A DNA stretch of 64,000 bases from Theocolax elegans (lineage: Eukaryota > Arthropoda > Insecta > Hymenoptera > Cerocephalidae). The position numbers were made by a program, and so were the translations under genes. The stretch spans positions 35,634,066 to 35,698,065 of the forward strand of contig CM047429.1 in the NCBI GenBank assembly GCA_026168455.1, read 5' to 3'. Below the pieces are notes generated by a model. It saw only the letters and a program-made list of their open reading frames with translations, was not told the origin of the DNA and did no database searches. How positions within the stretch are numbered: the stretch's first letter is position 1; each line of letters starts with the position of its first letter. Positions 1 through 11,423 of this stretch are shown in pieces.

Positions 1-1
1 G

Positions 2-456
2 AACATTATACGTCCAGTATTGATAGACCCATCAAAGTATCTCCTTCCTCCACTTCATATCAAACTTGGTCTAGTAAAACAGTTTGTTAAAGCTCTGAAT
101 AAAGATGGCGCTTGTTTCAAGTATTTAGGAGAAAAGTTTCCCGCAATAAGCGACGCTAAATTGAATGAAGGTATTTTTGATGGTCCTCAAATTCGTGCTG
201 TATTTGAAGACAAATTTTAACACAAAAATGAGTTCCATTGAGAAAGCTTCATGGCAAAGTTTCAAATCTGTATGTGAGAACTTCTTAGGGAATAAAAAGA
301 GTGAGAACTATGTGGAACTTGTCGAAGAAATGTTGAAAAATTTCAAAAATTTTGGTTGCTTGATGAACTATAAAATGCATTTCTTACATTCCTATCTCGA
401 CTACTTCCCTTATAATCTTGGAGACTTCAGTGAATAATAAGGAGAACGATTTCATC
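2..456 (+). pseudogene. Broken copy of a conserved arthropod protein family, 5' end outside window
   Basis: Two adjacent frames together read like one conserved protein. The first (from the window edge to about 220) holds the block LLPPLHIKLGLVKQFVKAL. The second (about 226-437) holds FLGNKKSENY and a segment ending NLGDFSE, then two stops (TAA TAA) at 435-440, after which GERFHQE continues in frame. From memory, this block order belongs to uncharacterised proteins present in many copies in insect and cnidarian genomes; I know no function and do not assign one. Damage seen: a frameshift near 215-225 and tandem stops at 435-440. A palindromic MITE follows directly at 459. The multi-copy habit suggests transposon-associated coding sequence, but that is inference. 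Confidence 0.55.
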
Positions 457-458
457 AA

Positions 459-625
459 GAAAATTGAAAGAAAAACCTTTCTGATTAGTCTAAAACTGCT
501 AACCCCAACCGCGTACGTTATACGTATGTAGTAAGGATATTCCCCAAGAGGTGGCGCTGTATGGGTGCATCGATGTTGGGGTTAGCAGTTTTAGACTAAT
601 CAGAAAGGTTTTTCTTTCAATTTTC
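459..625. repeat. Palindromic MITE-like element with 51-bp inverted arms
   Basis: Positions 459-509 are the reverse complement of 575-625 over the full arm, leaving a 65-bp loop. No clear target-site duplication flanks it. The outer flanks are also loosely complementary (CATCAA at 453-458 against TTGATG near 634-639), so the true ends may lie a little further out. No coding capacity. Confidence 0.75.
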
Positions 626-1484
626 GCCGCTTTTTGATGCACAGCCCAATTCTCTGCATCATTTTATATATCCTGTGCAAATTTCATTGAAATCCAGCAG
701 CAAATAACAAAGAATAGTGTGAAACTGTAATTGCGAATATGTGCCATTAGGTAGAGTTACTCTGATGGTAAAAATGCTAGCTTCGACGTCCTCTTAAAAG
801 AGACACTTTGAGTAACAGCAAAAAAAGAAAAAGAAATCCCTTACATAGGTCATTTGAAGAAAAAAGAGTTCGTTATAAAGGAAAAGGGAGTAGAGCAAAC
901 AGAGTTGACGTTATAATTATAAAAAAAGGAAAAAAAAACAAAAATCATGATTTTTGAATGACACTTACGTTTTTTTCTTTCTCACCATATAATGTTACAT
1001 TTTCAGCGATTTTACAAGATTTTTTGACATTTTTTCTAGGTTGGGAGGATATAATAGTCAACTACTCACCAGATCTCATTTAGACGCCTAAAATTCACGT
1101 GAACCATACATTATACATTCACAAAAAAATGTATTGCAACAAAATTATGCTTTTAAAAGCAAATTTTCACGATTTTTCGTGGTGTTTCTCGATTTTGCAT
1201 AGGTTTTCACTATTTTTTCACACTTTCAAGGGCGTACGGGTACAATAAACCCTAAATTCAAATGTAGCGCATCAAAATATATAAAAATCGTGTATAATAC
1301 TCTCATAAAAAATTTTTTTGTCTTTAACCTACGTACTTAAATACGATTTTCAGTGATTTTTCACAGTTTTCCGCAATTTAAAAAAAATTTTGGGGGTGTT
1401 CGAGTAAAACCAACCTTGGATTCGGATTTAGCGCGTCAAAATACGTAAGGATAGATAGGTCCGGTTGCTTGAGCAGACCACTTT
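626..1484. repeat. Non-coding AT-rich stretch with diverged ~155-bp direct repeats
   Basis: No gene is visible. From about 960 to 1450 the same phrase order recurs in diverged form (a TTTTCAC-rich block, then a GGGTACAATAAACC-like block, then a TAGCGCRTCAAAATA block), for example 1225-1280 against 1390-1445. The right edge is where homology to gypsy copy A begins. Confidence 0.4.
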
Positions 1485-2740
1485 TTGTTTTTTGTGTGCC
1501 GGTGTTATTTATCTCATTTCCAGTTTCGTCAGTTCCTTGTTTGTTTATCCATAATATTTCAGTTCTCGGGATAATAGCTAACTTTTCCCCCGACATAACT
1601 AATTCTTTGTTTTTCAATTCACAAACATAACTAACATTTTTATCACGAGATTCGCATTTATCACCCTCCTCGATTTCGTAATCCATTCGTACTTGACAAT
1701 TATTAACTGTCTTACAAATACAAATACAAGATGGGCTCTCAGCCAACCTATCGAACAATGGTGCTTTAATAATACCATAATTTTCAGTAATTTCATCAAA
1801 TTTTTCTTTAATACATGGTTCAGTCACATCACATATCCGTGGCTGCGCTTTTTTTATTATTTATTTGTAATCGTTCTTCCTTCATTAATCCATAACAATT
1901 TTCACTTGCTTTACTTGTATAATTCTTTAGATCCATCTCCTCGTCGATGTAATGTACTTGTATTTCGTTATTTTTATAACCGTCATATAACTCTTATTCT
2001 TTTTCACTCTAATTGTATAGGTCTTTGTCGTTGCCATTTTGATTTCTTTCATTTCTTTGTTCTTGCTCGTACATTTCATACGATTCGTTTGTGTCAAATT
2101 TTATAAACGTTTCATCATTTTCATGCAACTGAAAATCACTTGACGTTTCTGAGTCACTATCGGTATAATTATAAAATCTTGAATTTTTCATGGTCGTATA
2201 ATCGTTGTTTTCTCTTGCTTTTGTCATATATTGTATTAATTTTCGATCATTATTCTCGATGTTCTGCATTATATAAATCGATTAATCCGTTTTTGTGTTA
2301 TTTATGTTTTCAAAGCGAAAGGTTAATCCGGTAATTTCTAAATATTACTCGGAATAATTGATATTTGCATCGTTTCTACGAAATAAATCGGTGCCTAAGA
2401 TTCCGTCTTGTTGTATATGGAACGAATTATGTACTAAATTGAGTTCCATGGGAGATCCTTCGAAATCTATTTTAATTTTGCCACAAGTAGTTAATGAATG
2501 GTCAGTTATGTCTTCTAAATAATATCATTTTCGTAAATTTTCACGTTAGAGTCTACCTCTGACTCTTTAATTAGACTTAGCGATGCTCCTGTATCTAGCA
2601 AGAATTTTAACGGACGTCTTAACTGACCGGTATCGAGGATTACGACCGGAGCTGACCTTTTTGCCTTACATTTATTTTCGCGATGCGGAGGGGGCGTTTG
2701 AACGGGTTTCCGCGCTCAAAGTAGAGGGAATTTGATTCGT
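1485..2740 (-). pseudogene. Gypsy-1 copy A protease and acidic linker remnant
   Basis: The retroviral-type aspartic protease core LLDTGAS is readable on the minus strand near 2590-2615. It is followed by fragments matching copy B: an acidic, tyrosine/asparagine-rich stretch at 2009-2269 and a block at 1490-1827 with EKFDEITENYGII. Copy B has 3.7 copies of a 90-bp unit in this linker; copy A has only one (motif MDYEIEEGDKC). Several frameshifts separate the pieces. Reverse transcriptase is not reached, because homology ends near 1485. Confidence 0.75.
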
Positions 2741-2749
2741 AGCCTCTCT

Positions 2750-4815
2750 CTCGACCCTCCGCGGAGAGAGAGTATCGGTGTTTCCCTGATTTTGATTTCC
2801 TTCTCTTATCTCTCTTTGTAACTTATAACTGGTGATCTTATATTATTATTCGATTCGTTATTTATATATCGTGATTCTTGGGAAGTTGAATTAACCAACT
2901 CGCGCACTCCGCGAGTCCCGGAATTATTTTCCCGATCTTCTTTGTTACATTGCTGCGACGAGTATTTATTATTATTATAACGAACAAAGGAATCATTTTT
3001 ATCTTTATCTCTATTTGGTAAAAATTCCGTCTGATTTTGATACTCGTTTCAACCACCAAATTGTAAATTTGGCCTATTATAATTACGACTGTTATCCGAG
3101 CGACTTTGTGAGATATAAGAAATGTTTATGGGATTGCATCGGTTGTTAGTATCGGAAAATCTTTCTGCAAAACTTCGTGCTAATTTGAAACAATTTAATG
3201 GCTCCATGACCACTTTTAGAACAATATTGACATACAATCGGAGAGTTATACGAAATATAGTTCACTTTACGCGTTTCTCGAAGTGAACGAGAACGAGCCT
3301 CTGCTCGGCTCGGAATCTTCTCGTCCAAGACGCTACAAGCGAACTCGCGCTCCACCTCGAGCGCTTATTCACGAGCCTGTTTTATAGAAGTTGGAGTCCG
3401 TAAACGCGCACGACTTTCCCAACGAAGCCCAATTAAAAAGAATATTAAACAATCTCGCCTTAGTTCAAGCATGAAATGATCTGCTGCCGCGACTCGTTCC
3501 TCTCTGTCGGCCGCTTTGATTATTTCATTTTTTATTTCTTGTAACCGATTAAAATAAGCAACGACTGTCTCATTGTTTTTCTGTTTCAATTTAGCAAGGT
3601 CTCCCGCCCACTCGTAATATGTTTTTATTGATCCGAAGGTCTTTTCGAAAAAATCGTATATCTCTTGGATACAATTAAAATTTTCTCCGCACGCACAAGT
3701 TAAAGCTTCGTCATATAAACGCATTCGAATAAGTTTTGTTAATTATTTCTCGTATCCCGACGGTAAAATTTCTTTTGCTTAAATTATATCCGTCCAAAAA
3801 TTGCGATAAATTTTTGTTATGAACGTTAAACCACGGTATTAAATCTAAAGCTTCCTTTAACGATAAACCTCGAATTTGTGACGTCATAGTTTTATTATTG
3901 ATTTGTTTTTTAACTTCACTTCTATCTAATTTTTTTGGTTTTGTTCCGGTGTTTGTTATTAATTCGTCTAAATTAATTTTATTAAACAATTTCTCTTTAA
4001 TCATAGAAGAGTTTGCTTGTTCGAGTGATCTTTTAATTAATTGATTATCGAAGGGAATTGTAAAATCTTTCGCGCTTTGAATTAGTTTATCGTCGAGTAC
4101 TTTCGCCGTGTCTGTCACTAATGCTTTTGCTTCCTTAGTCTCTTTTTTGATCGGTGCGGAAAAAATATTTGACGCGCATTTAATCTTATTTAAAATACCT
4201 TGAAAAGTTGTCCCTTTTTTACACTTTCTTGTAAACTTTCTATGATTTTGGATTCCTCGAGATAAGAATCTAACAACTCTTTTTCCACTTCAGTCGCGAG
4301 CCGTTTTCTTACCGAGCTTGTAACGTTATCCGGTGTTAAAATCAATGGTTCATATGGACGATTAATTGGGGCTGGCGTACTAAAATTTATAGGATTATTC
4401 GCGATAAGTTCTTTTTGTTCCTCGTGTTTCAAAACAACGGGTTTTAAGCTAAAATGTTTTACGCGCGTGGGAGTAATTATTATGTCTTCTTGCTCGTTTT
4501 CACTAACTTCAGAAATAGAAAGATCAGTTGGAAAAAAGGGTCTCTATATTCAAAATCGCAAGGTATTTTTATAGATAATGAAATATTTGCTGCACTTTTT
4601 TCTAGTCTATCCTTTAAACAATTTATTTCTTTTGTCAAATTTTGCACTGTTTCCCTAAGCGTTTTAATTAAATCGAGAGTATCGAGAGTCTGAACTTTTT
4701 CTTTGTATAAATTTAATAACGCACCATTCAAAGAAAATCCTAAACTCGTGTTTCTTTGTTCATTTACATAACAATCAGTATTTTTAAGCGAACCTGACAT
4801 TTTTTTTCTAAACAC
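2750..4815 (-). pseudogene. Gypsy-1 copy A gag, fragmented
   Basis: Pieces at 4480-4815, 4190-4432, 3711-4118, 3365-3724, 3146-3355 and 2862-3237 line up in order with copy B gag (58326-61623). The start is shared with copy B (MSGS followed by KNTDCYVN). The piece at 3365-3724 contains an intact stretch, EKTFGSIKTYYEW, that copy B has lost to a 2-nt deletion. The first knuckle reads CQYCSKSGHGAI and then loses frame. The second is deleted. Gag would form the particle shell and bind the RNA genome; this copy could not. Confidence 0.8.
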
Positions 4816-4857
4816 ATTATTCTTTTAATGTCTTTTTGTTCTCTCAGAAATGTGAAA

Positions 4858-4875
4858 ATCCCGGCCTATGCACCA
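4858..4875 (-). other. Primer-binding site for tRNA-Gly(GCC), copy A
   Basis: Read on the minus strand this begins TGGTGCATAGGCCGGGA, complementary to the 3' end of tRNA-Gly(GCC) including CCA, with one mismatch. It sits directly inside the LTR. Confidence 0.7.
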
Positions 4876-6189
4876 AATTTATTATAATAACTAATACAAT
4901 CTATCACGTCCCGACTTGCACCAACTACTATAAAAATATTACAAGAAGGCAAATGGTTAATAAACCATTCGCGTTCCTTTCGCTCTTGTTTGACTAGCAC
5001 TAGCCTTAAGTCTCCAGGAGTAGCGAGCGAAATTATTTTGAGAGTAGAGATGCAGGATATAATGTGGGATAATAAAATAGTATACTTTTTTTATTCGTAG
5101 TAATCATGCATTATGTATTTAAATTTGTTAATATAATTATATAATGTCTTCTTTTCAAATAAACATATGTAACTATTTTCTTCTAGATTTTAATGAACAA
5201 AAACACACATGAAATTACAATATTTTATAAACAATTGCATAAAATTATTTAAGTTCAATAACAATTTTAAGTTTGATTAGATAAACAATTGATTATATAA
5301 CAACATTACTAATTAAAAATCAAAATAAGAATTATTATAAATAAATGTATTTTAAATTAAAAATTGTTGTAGTTTAAAATATGAATTATTGTCAATAAAT
5401 TGCAATTCTTACAATAAATATTGAAAAAAAATACAATGTAAAAGAAGAATTATTATAAATGAATTGCAGTTCGAAATAATAATTGTTGTAAAAAAAGTGG
5501 TTGGTTCAGTAATTGCTATAATACAAAATATCAGGTTTGCCTTTACGAATATTACATACCCTAGAGATAGCCGAAAAGAATATACCTTAAGTACCTAAAT
5601 ATATATATATATATATATATGGCTTCGCCTTACGGAAGCTTAAGACGAAAAACTAGGAGTAGCTGTGTCCGTTCTGGGTCCTCTTTATATACCCTAAAAT
5701 CTATGCATCTGCCCTTATCTTACACTTTACTTTAGATGGAAATTGCGTAATTAGTTCTCGATTTTTCTGTGCTTGCACCCGATTGGGCCGTTAGATGTGC
5801 GTGATCAAAAAATGATCGAATCCCATGCATTTTCTTTTTCCCTATAGTTAATACAGAGAACATACTACCCCTTTCATCACTGCGACATTACCCGAAAAGT
5901 GGCTTCTTTTACTGGATTTCTTAAATTATTGCTTCCATCTAATGCTTGAGTTTTCTAGTCTATGTCGCTCATCGCCGGCTCTTCTTCGGGCATTGATATT
6001 ATAGTGCAATATACAGAAACTCTTGCGCAACACATTCGTTTTGATCTCACTATCAGTATTTCTGCTTAAGTGCGCATTGGTTTTGAATAATATTTTAAAC
6101 TCTACGTATCGGTCTCTTTTTCATTTAAATACCTTATTTCGTTCGTCTTCTACGCCGTAATTTTATTCTATACTGCGCAGTACTTTTTA
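4876..6189 (-). repeat. 5' LTR of gypsy-1 copy A
   Basis: It matches the copy B LTR at both ends and internally: the shared segment with ACGGCGTAGAAGACGAAC lies near 6125-6160, and the TATA region near 5680-5695. The outermost 50 or so bases of the copy B LTR (with TGTCGCG) are not recognisable beyond 6189, so the outer edge is eroded. A (TA)n tract at about 5600-5620 lies in the transcribed part. Confidence 0.7.
5682..5691 (-). promoter_or_regulatory. LTR TATA box, copy A
   Basis: On the minus strand the sequence reads GGGTATATAAAGAGGACCC, shared with copy B (57130-57148), where it is GGGTATATAAAAAGGACCC. Conservation between the copies supports a core promoter. Function is inferred. Confidence 0.5.
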
Positions 6190-6304
6190 AATTAAATAGT
6201 TATATCGGTTGTAGTGAATACATGACGAGTGACTAGAGAATAAATAAATATGCAAAATAAATATATAAATATTTTATATTACACACACGTGAATTTGTAT
6301 TATA

Positions 6305-6760
6305 GGTAAGATTAACGATTGCTTAAACGAGTCAACTCGATTATCTAAGTGCACAACGTTTCGGATACACATTTGTCTCCATTTTCAGGTGCTAAACTTT
6401 ATTAATAATAATTAATAAATAAATTGTAACAATATAATCGTCTTCAGTAATAAAAAAATTTTTACTTTATGATTGTCAATACATTGCGTTTTATTAACTT
6501 GTCAATATTTCTAAGTGGCAATTATTTTCTAAAATTTATTAGTAACATTATATCATTCGTAAATTATTTTAACTGCAAGAGCAAATAATAAATGAATTAG
6601 CAGAATACTCATTAGAAAGCAATCAAAATCAGATTAATTCTTTTTTCTGATGTTAATTAATTGAGTAACTTAATAAATTAAATAAATAATTATTCAAACG
6701 TCACAACAAAGAACTATATAAACACTTAATAAAATTGTATACGGGACGATACACTCGACT
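6305..6760 (-). repeat. Left inverted pLTR arm
   Basis: Reverse complement of 7813-8268. The hammerhead-like block on the minus strand reads CCTGAAAATGG ... CCGAAACGTTG, so the first core is CUGAAAA instead of the functional CUGAUGA. Confidence 0.7.
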
Positions 6761-7033
6761 GTATAACATATATTAAACAGAATACAAATAAAATCAGAAC
6801 GTCGAATTGACTAGAATATAATGGATAATACAGAAAACTACAAACCACGCGGTATATAAAAATGTTTAAATGTTGCTTGTAGTTTACTAACATCCTCTTT
6901 TATATTCATTGATTCTTTTTGTAAATTAATAGCATCCCCTGTCGCGGCTTCGCCCGCTCTGTAATTGCATAGAACTCGAAATATTAGAAAATAGCATAAA
7001 GATAGGTTTACCATATTTCAGTTTTCATTGGTT

Positions 7034-7495
7034 TTAAATAATGTTTTTAAAGAACTTTACGGTAGACAACATTTTTTGTTTATTATAGCGACCTCGATGT
7101 TGATTTGTAGTCACACGATCAGAATGAATTATTAATTTGAAATCGTCGTTTGAACTTAATGTTTTTTCCAAATTATACTTAAAACTTCTAATTAAATTAT
7201 TATTAAGATGAAAAACATTCTGTAAGGTTTCAATTAATTCTCTACTTAAATTTGGAACAATATTCAATCGAAGTGATAATTAATCAGCATCGGAAAGAAA
7301 GTATATTTGTAAAAATTGGTGATTATTATTAGCCGCCGGCAGTAAACTTCCTATGCTATGGTAAACTTGGCCTTGGATTTTAAAAGTTGGCATAAAATTC
7401 TCTTCCACAACTTGTTTCGCTCCGAAAGAAGTCATTTGAAACAAAGTATTATATTTTCTAGCATTATCAAGAAAATGTTTTGATTGTGGATGCAA
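7034..7495 (-). pseudogene. Helitron replicase/helicase N-terminal fragment
   Basis: Two adjacent minus-strand frames resemble the Helitron-like N-terminal (Rep) region. Reading order: 7280-7495 with SKHFLDNARKYN, FQMTSFGAK and PTFKIQGQVYHSIGSLLP, a hallmark phrase of this family; then 7034-7267 with VTTNQHRGRYN. A stop and small gap (about 7268-7279) separate them. No Rep HUH motif or helicase domain is present, so this is a short dead fragment. It appears to have landed inside the Penelope-like remnant. Confidence 0.7.
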
Positions 7496-7562
7496 TCCTA
7501 AAATTAAATCTTTTAGAGGTCCTCTTTATATAATAGTAAGAAGTAAGATAAGATAAGATATG

Positions 7563-7703
7563 TAGAATTTCTGAAACAATTATTTTTCTCCAATTATTTT
7601 CCCGGTCAAGAATACTAACATTATCAAAATAAAATGTGTGACCGAAATCGTTAATATGATTATTAATAACACATTGTTTATATTCTTTTATACTATTATT
7701 ATG
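7563..7703 (-). pseudogene. GIY-YIG endonuclease C-terminal remnant of a Penelope-like element
   Basis: The minus-strand frame reads HINDFGHTFYFDNVSILDRE and then a basic segment ending IIVSEIL. This matches the usual C-terminal pattern of the Penelope endonuclease (H..x..H.F.F..VKIL..E......R..SEML). The catalytic GIY and YIG parts are missing. It sits directly inside the right pLTR arm. Confidence 0.5.
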
Positions 7704-7812
7704 GTGCTCATTAAAGTATTTCCATGATGCTTTTTATCGAGATATTCATTATCATTCCAATAGTTCATAATTTCTTTAGAACGTATTTTCATTCAGTTTA
7801 ATATAAGTTTCA

Positions 7813-8268
7813 AAGTCGAGTGTATCGTTCCGTATACAATTTTTTTAAGTACTTATATGGTTCTTTGTTGTGACGTTTGATTAATTATTTATTTAATTTA
7901 TTAAGTTACTCAATTAATTTAAGTCAGAAAAAGGAAAAAAATGTGATTTTGATTGCTTTCTAACTTCTGTGAGTTTTTTGTTAATTAATTTATTGTTTGA
8001 TTTTGCTGCTATAATAATTAACAAATAATATTATGTTAATAATTTTTAGATAATATTGGACATGTAGAAATATTGACAAGTTTATCAAACACAATGTGTT
8101 GACAATCATAAGGTAAAATAATTGTGTTATTGAAGATTATATTTTTACAATGTATTTATTAATTATTATTAATAAAGTTTAACACCAGAGCATGGGGACA
8201 AATATGTCTCCGAAACGTTGTACACTTAGATAATCAAGTTGCCTCGTTAAAGAAATCGTTAATCTTAC
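7813..8268 (+). repeat. Right inverted pLTR arm
   Basis: Reverse complement of 6305-6760. The plus-strand block CATGGGGACAAATATGTCTC then CGAAACGTTG keeps a stem II and the second core (GAAAC), but CUGAUGA has been lost. Confidence 0.7.
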
Positions 8269-8761
8269 ATAAAAATTTTAAGTAAATAAATAAATAAATA
8301 AATAAATAGGGATAAAACCGGCAAGTACAGAGACAATTAAATGAAGTCTGCGAAGACAGAGCAGGTGATCCTTTCGCATTGGACTCTCAAGTTACACAAC
8401 TGTCGATCCAACTCAGAGTGATGGGAAAGGAGAGTGGTTTTATATGAAGTCGTTAAATGAGGATTAAAGTCGGTGAACGAGAGCTGATTGATGAGGCGAG
8501 TGGCTATAATGACGAAAGAGGATTCTGTTCGAGGAGAATTGTCTTAATCAATCCAAGGTGGGGGAGATCCCAACTTCGAGTGATTTAACTTCCTTCTCGT
8601 AATCGAGGAATTGATTATTGATCAATACTCTCGGAGCAGTATCTAGATTAGAGCGCGAAATGAATGCCTAATTACTCAGGATCATTACTTTCCTTTTACT
8701 TAAACTAGGTCAGTTTTAAATGCTTACATGGTCATCAGCGCATACCATTGAATTGTGATTT
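8269..8761. other. Non-coding stretch before a LINE tail
   Basis: A short (AAAT)n run at 8282-8309 is followed by about 450 bp without a convincing frame. Its more even base composition than the flanks suggests older transposon sequence, but nothing is recognised. Confidence 0.3.
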
Positions 8762-9683
8762 GTGCCTCTTTCTCTCTCTCTCTTATTAATTATTCTCACT
8801 CATGACCTCTCATGGAATGCCCAAATTGCACGAACTTCCTCTACTATCCATGGTTTGCTTCATCGTCTTCGCTATAGAGGCTACAGATTACCAGTAAGAG
8901 CGCGATCACTACTAGCAAGTTCTCTAATTATACCTCACTTCGATTATGGGTGTCTCATAATGAACGATCTTCCTTCTTACTTAGAAATCAAGCTTCATAG
9001 GCTTCGTAACACGGTGATCCGTTTTATTTTTCATCTGAAGAGAGACGTGGCCTTGAAACCCTTTTATAAACGTCTTGGTTGGCTATCTATAAAGGATAGA
9101 CGTTCTTACTTTCTCGGCATCTTTATGTACAAATTGATACTATCGCACAGGCCAAATTATCTCTATGATGATCTGAGATTTGTGAGTGATGAAAATCGTA
9201 GGTCTAGGAGAGCTGATATAGTTTTTAATTTACCGATAGCGACTAGAGACTCCTATAAATCTTCGTTCCATGTATCAGCAATGTCGCACTGGAATAATCT
9301 ACCTTTGGAGATTAGAAACAGCCCTTCAATAGCTATGTTTAAACACTTGCTGAAAGGATATTTGCAAAGAGATTGCTAACACAAAAGGGTTTATATAAGT
9401 CGTGAATTATGCATACATGTAAATTCTGGTTTTTAGTAAAGATTACTAGGATGTATATATATATATTGTAAATGAACTGCGAAATTAAATCAAAATTAAA
9501 TTTTTATTATAATGTAATGGCTGTGAACGTCTAGATACACGTGTAAACACAAATATACATAGATATCTATTGTACTATATAATATTGTAATATATAAAAT
9601 GTAAATGTAAATTGTAATACTCTTGTGCCATACGGATAATTTTTCCTTGGCACTAATAAAAATCAGTTATCAATCAATCAATC
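8762..9683 (+). mobile_element. 5'-truncated non-LTR retrotransposon, RT C-terminal part and 3' tail
   Basis: The frame 8762-9379 (205 codons) reads like the region downstream of the RT catalytic core in Jockey/CR1-type LINEs: HDLSWNAQIART, then ARSLLASSLIIPHFDYG, LHRLRNTVIRFIF, LGWLSIKDRRSYFLGIFMYKL and FHVSAMSHWNNLP near the end. The first Met is only an artefact of 5' truncation. A 3' UTR follows, then a short TCAA-repeat tail at about 9668-9683, as expected for target-primed reverse transcription. The frame is open, but the fragment lacks endonuclease and the catalytic YADD box, so it is inert. Confidence 0.75.
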
Positions 9684-10202
9684 TCTCTCTTTAGATAAAA
9701 TTATATCTATCTACCGCTTTTTTTTTCATTTGCAGTCTTTCTCCTTAAGGTAGCTCTATTAAGAAACGTTTTACTGCAGTCAAATATAAAAAAATACGGA
9801 TAAATCTCTGAATTTTGGAGAAATTTTCGGTATTTTTTATGTATGTTGCTAAACTATTTTAAGAGAAAAAAATTATTGAAAATTCTTACTTCAACATAAC
9901 TATGTATAGGAAACATAGGGTTTTCCATGATTAATTAAAAAGTATTTACGTAAAAACACTGCATAGGCAATTGAAAAACGACATAATTGAAGTTTATGTT
10001 TTAAACTTTCAATTGGTATGTCGAAAAGCATAGCAAACCGGCCGATATTTTGAGATATTTGTCGTTAAAAAAAATAAGAGATGCTTGGTTAAATGTGTCG
10101 CATTCCGATTTGTAGATATGGTAACGTCGCATTTGAAAAAAATTCTAAGTGTAACTCGAATTACGTAATGTAATAATAATAAATAATTGAAAACAATTTG
10201 AA
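9684..10202. other. AT-rich spacer, no gene seen
   Basis: No coding or structured signal noticed. It separates two LINE fragments whose 3' ends face each other. Confidence 0.3.
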
Positions 10203-11423
10203 TATATAAATAAATAAATAAACAATACATTAAGGTTTACACTATTCTAGTGCCAAGAAGTATCTCCGAGCAGCGGCCTTAAAACCCTTTAGTCAGGCCA
10301 GGCCACGGATATCTGTCGGTAAGGAGTTTCATACTGCGCACCCTGTATCTGGAGGGAGTGTTTACCAGTCTCGGTAAGCATCAGGGGAGGTACGAGTTCT
10401 CCTGTAACCCCCCTTGCAGAATCCCTGGTAGCACATCTAGAGAAGAGACTCTCCAGATACGCTGGAACTCGCATACGCACAATTTTGTACATGAGTACCG
10501 CCATAAAATACTGTCTCCTCGAATTTGTGCGCAGCCAGCCCAGAGAATATATGTGGGGCGTTACATGGTTATCCCTCCTAACACGGCAAGCGTAACACAA
10601 CAGTATTTTGTAAAATCTGTAATCGGTTTCTAATCTCATGCGAAGCATCCAGCATGACTAGTGAACAATAGTCTGTGTGGGAAAACAACAGCGCCTCGAC
10701 GAGTCGCTTTCTGAAAACCTGGGTAGTGTACCTGGGATAGCTCTGCGTTCACATAAGGCGGCCTGGATCTCTTCGGTTTGATGGTTTTAAGAGGAGCAAG
10801 TAAGTCCATAACCACTGATATATTATCACAGAGACATCTAAGCGCAAGCTCAATGTCAATTTCAGCAACACGAAAAGGTGACCAATTACACTGGGAAAGC
10901 AAACATTGAAGATCATTGAAAGTTCCGCTGATAAATTGCGAACGAACTTAGCATCATCCCACTCCTTGAGAATATCGGCATTCAGATCACCCATAATAAA
11001 TTTCTGACTATAATCAAGACTAAATTTGCGTAGATTACTTAAAAAGTTAGATTCACCCACAAAGGCAATCTTTGGTGGCCGATAGATAACGGCAACAAAT
11101 ACAGGAGGTGAATCACGCTCTTCAATGCTGCATAAAATATATTCAGGTATGCCTGGTTTAAAAGGTAGCTCGGTTTTAGACGTCGATAATATTTGACATT
11201 TAAGGCCAGATGTTACGTATAAAGCCACCCCACCATCAATGGAATTTCGGTCTTGCCTAATTATCATATAGTCCCATATCTGAATGACGGTATCCTCAGT
11301 CCTCGAGTCAAGCCTAGACCCCTTCATCCCAAAGAGATCATGGGAGAGAAAATTAGAAAGAATCTGACGAACTTGATCAATATGAGCCCTGAGAGAACCC
11401 ATGTTGAGAAAGCCCGCACGCAA
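10203..11423 (-). mobile_element. Internally deleted non-LTR retrotransposon (endonuclease joined to RT tail)
   Basis: On the minus strand, 11423 to about 10830 encodes an APE-type endonuclease: LNMGSLRAHIDQVRQIL near the start, GGVALYVTSGLKCQIL in the middle, VAVIYRPPK, then FIMGDLNADIL (the catalytic GDxN box). The next recognisable piece, 10648-10289, is already the RT C-terminal region (LCYACRVRRDN, then YSLGWLRTNSRRQYFMAVLMYKI). The RT catalytic core between them is missing, so this is an internal deletion derivative. The 3' end carries a TTTA-rich tail at about 10203-10222. The terminal phrase TTGGCACTA is shared with the plus-strand LINE ending at 9683, suggesting related 3' UTRs. Confidence 0.75.
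10830..11423 (-). pseudogene. APE-type endonuclease domain of the deleted LINE
   Basis: This nicks target DNA to prime reverse transcription in the intact family. The frame is open for about 200 codons, with the GDLNAD catalytic motif. The N-terminus starts at FLNMGSL, so the usual start of ORF2 is nearly complete. A frame change near 10860-10900 joins it to LDLLAPLKTIKPK and then PPYVNAEL, the linker usually found between endonuclease and RT. Confidence 0.7.

Larger units (their letters stand above)
1485..6189 (-). mobile_element. Ty3/gypsy family 1, copy A: degenerate and 3'-truncated
   Basis: This minus-strand element matches copy B (56529 onward) through the LTR, primer-binding site, gag and protease. 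Order along the minus strand: LTR 6189-4876, primer site 4875-4858, gag 4815 to about 2750, protease and acidic linker to about 1485. Homology stops near 1485, inside the linker ahead of reverse transcriptase, so RT, RNase H, integrase and the 3' LTR are gone. The gag frame is cut into at least six pieces. Comparison with copy B locates two lesions: a 1-nt loss in the first zinc knuckle near 3190-3210, and a deletion of roughly 48 nt near 2829 that removes the whole second knuckle. It cannot be autonomous. Confidence 0.85.
6305..8268. mobile_element. Penelope-like element remnant with inverted 456-bp terminal arms
   Basis: Positions 6305-6760 are the diverged reverse complement of 7813-8268. 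Each arm carries a degenerate hammerhead-ribozyme-like block (GAAACGTTG read outward, at about 6355-6395 minus and 8190-8230 plus), as in the pseudo-LTRs of Penelope-like elements. Between the arms lie a GIY-YIG endonuclease remnant (7563-7703, minus) and an unrelated Helitron helicase relic (7034-7495, minus). No RT domain is left. Inverted partial pLTRs flanking a truncated body are a known Penelope arrangement. Confidence 0.65.
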
